A stretch of 7,457 bases of DNA from Clostridia bacterium (GTDB taxonomy: Bacteria; Bacillota_A; Clostridia; Oscillospirales; Butyricicoccaceae): the NCBI GenBank assembly GCA_017421885.1, contig JAFOHJ010000305.1, positions 1 to 7,457 of the forward strand, written 5' to 3'. The stretch's first letter is position 1, and every line of letters starts with the position of its first letter. Positions 6,369 to 7,457 of this stretch are shown here, piece after piece. The notes under the pieces were generated by a model. That model ran no database searches. It saw only the letters and a program-made list of their open reading frames with translations, and was not told the origin of the DNA. The translations under genes and the position numbers were made by a program.

Positions 6369-7169
6369 TCATCCCCGTTTTGCCGGGATAAGGATCGTCA
6401 GCCTTATGCCGTCCTCCTCCTCGCTTCTGGTGCAGACAGCATCTATCCCTGCGCTGCGCACCGAGTCCACCGCCTTTGTGACACTGTTCAGGAAAAACCT
6501 GATATCCTTTATGTATAACTGCCGCTTAGGCTTTGGCGCATCCCGTTTTTCAATAAGCCGCGCTATGTATTCTTCGCTGCGCGCCACATTAAGGCCATGA
6601 TCCGCAATATGTCTTGCCACCTCATTCTGTTCTTCTTCATCCTCAAGAGCAAGCAGCGCCCTCCCGTGCCTCTCGCTAAGGCCATGTTCGCGGATGATCT
6701 CGATCGTCGACTTATGAAGCTTCAGCAGCCGCATTTTGTTGGCCACCGCCGCCTGAGTCCTGCCTATCTTCTCGGCCGCCTGCTGCTGGGTCAGGCCGAA
6801 ATCGCGTGTCAGCCTGACAAGCCCCTCCGCCTCCTCAAAGGGGTCGAGATCCCTTCTCTGCAGGTTCTCCACCAGCGCCATGGCGGCGCTTTGCCCATCG
6901 TCTGCCTCAAGCACATAACACGGCACGGTGTCAAGGCCGGCAAGCTTCGATGCCCTCAGCCGCCTTTCACCGGCGATCAGGACATACCTCTCCCCTTCCC
7001 TTCTGACCGTAAGGGGCGTTATGATGCCATGCTGTTCGATGCTGTCGGCAAGCTGGCGCAGAGCCTCGGCATCGAATATCTTCCTCGGCTGATGAGGGTT
7101 GGGTACTATCTTATAAAGGGCGATATGTTTAAGAATGGGTCTGCCCTTAAAATCTATAGAAAAAGCCAT
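6369..7169 (-). CDS. noc: Nucleoid occlusion protein Noc (ParB paralogue)
   Basis: A 266-residue ParB-fold protein. In Bacillus, Noc binds its own sites (NBS) across the chromosome, spreads with CTP, attaches to the membrane and keeps FtsZ from dividing over the nucleoid. Seen here: the CTP fold with GERRLRA at 67-73 and ENLQR at 101-105, a helix-turn-helix about 126-170, and a C-terminal domain after the KPKR hinge (213-216). The four positions that separate Noc from ParB are Gln139, Lys145, Lys150 and Arg167, all of the Noc type. The place after rsmG and before parA also fits. The conserved VPNPHQPR block starts at residue 22, so the N-terminus is clearly shorter than in B. subtilis and lacks an obvious amphipathic membrane helix. 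An in-frame TAA (7194-7196) excludes a longer start. The ribosome site is AAGGA at 7179-7183. A diverged second ParB is the alternative. Confidence 0.88.
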   Translation of the reverse strand: MAFSIDFKGRPILKHIALYKIVPNPHQPRKIFDAEALRQLADSIEQHGIITPLTVRREGERYVLIAGERRLRASKLAGLDTVPCYVLEADDGQSAAMALVENLQRRDLDPFEEAEGLVRLTRDFGLTQQQAAEKIGRTQAAVANKMRLLKLHKSTIEIIREHGLSERHGRALLALEDEEEQNEVARHIADHGLNVARSEEYIARLIEKRDAPKPKRQLYIKDIRFFLNSVTKAVDSVRSAGIDAVCTRSEEEDGIRLTILIPAKRG

Positions 7170-7221
7170 ATTTCCACTTCCTTTTGCTATATTTTACCAT
7201 AAGGACAAGCGGAAATATGGC
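7165..7221. promoter_or_regulatory. Interrupted inverted repeat around the noc promoter and start
   Basis: GCCATATTTCC (7165-7175) and GGAAATATGGC (7211-7221) are perfect 11-bp inverted copies 35 bp apart. One arm contains the noc start codon; the other lies upstream of the -10 box, over the expected -35 region. Each arm contains a half of the B. subtilis Noc-binding site ATTTCCCGGGAAAT (ATTTCC and GGAAAT), in the orientation of the intact site but pulled apart. This suggests autoregulation by Noc or pairing of the mRNA start with upstream DNA; the first is inference only. Confidence 0.5.
7191..7199 (-). promoter_or_regulatory. Extended -10 promoter for noc
   Basis: TGGTAAAAT on the minus strand is an extended -10 (TGn plus TAAAAT) with no good -35. 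A start near 7184 would leave a leader of about 15 nt that begins at the AAAAGGAAG ribosome site. It lies downstream of the rsmG terminator, so noc has its own promoter. Confidence 0.55.
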
Positions 7222-7244
7222 GAATGTATGTTTATCTGCAATTA

Positions 7245-7274
7245 ATCAAAAAGCTCCCCATAAAGGGGAGCTTT
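7245..7274 (-). terminator. Rho-independent terminator of rsmG
   Basis: AAAGCTCCCC / GGGGAGCTTT, a perfect 10-bp stem (7250-7259 with 7265-7274) around a 5-nt loop. It is followed on the minus strand by a T-run (complement of 7248-7252). It starts 5 nt after the rsmG stop codon and separates rsmG from noc. Confidence 0.88.
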
Positions 7275-7279
7275 GAATG

Positions 7280-7457
7280 TTATAAAGGCTTTTTGGAAAT
7301 GGCCGCGAACTTGCGTGGATATCCCTTGGGCGAGGGCTTTACCTTCTCAATAACGAGCACCTGCCTCATAACGCCCTCTTCGGTGGAATATTCATGTGTG
7401 CCCACAAGCTTTCCGCCCATGAACTCGATGGCGCGCTTCGCCTTCTCTATCTCATCC
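7280..7457 (-). CDS. rsmG: 16S rRNA m7G527 methyltransferase RsmG (GidB), C-terminal part
   Basis: Only the last 58 residues are inside the window; the gene runs off the right edge. The reading frame ends in VKPSPKGYPRKFAAISKKPL before TAA (7280-7282), which matches the highly typical RsmG ending (K-x-P-T/S-P-x-x-Y-P-R-x-x-x-x-x-x-K-K-P-L). RsmG uses S-adenosylmethionine to methylate N7 of G527 in 16S rRNA of the small subunit; its loss gives low-level streptomycin resistance. The SAM-binding core is outside the window. The position directly upstream of noc-parA-parB matches the rsmG-noc-soj-spo0J order near oriC in Bacillota and suggests mnmG, mnmE and the origin lie further right. Confidence 0.88.
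   Translation of the reverse strand, partial: DEIEKAKRAIEFMGGKLVGTHEYSTEEGVMRQVLVIEKVKPSPKGYPRKFAAISKKPL

Overview
The window looks like a piece of a Bacillota (Clostridia) chromosome close to the replication origin, most likely from the Oscillospiraceae/Ruminococcaceae side. The evidence is the order rsmG - noc - parA(soj) - parB(spo0J) on one strand, a consensus parS centromere beside parA, strong AAGGAGG-type ribosome binding sites, moderately high GC, and dense palindromic repeats of a kind I associate with that group. The taxonomic call is inference.

Left part (1-3051): a cluster of six palindromic repeat units (5-320), then a promoter (385-412) and two plus-strand genes. Both encode cytosolic M20-family metallohydrolases: an M20D amidohydrolase (458-1642) and a carboxypeptidase S/PM20D1-like enzyme (1714-3051). 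A perfect terminator hairpin separates them, and a bidirectional terminator (3062-3093) closes the unit against the convergent serS gene.

Right part (3108-7457, all minus strand): read from the right edge, it holds the 3' end of rsmG, its terminator, noc, a 305-bp intergenic region, then parA, parB and serS. parA and parB overlap by 4 nt and serS follows 23 nt later, so the three probably form one transcript from a good promoter at 6114-6142. The noc-parA gap carries a REPIN-like 79-bp element just after noc, two small inverted repeats, a perfect 16-bp parS, an extra parS half-site 21 bp from it, and the parA promoter.

How it works together: ParB (CTP-dependent clamp) loads at parS, ParA (MinD/Soj-type ATPase) helps separate the origins, and Noc, a ParB paralogue, reads a different DNA site to keep division off the chromosome. 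Four recognition residues cleanly separate the two ParB-fold proteins here: R/S/S/G in ParB and Q/K/K/R in Noc. No entirely new system is evident. The most unusual signals are the compensatory changes in both repeat families, the split Noc-site-like inverted repeat around the noc promoter and start codon, and a Noc whose N-terminus is too short for the usual membrane-targeting helix.
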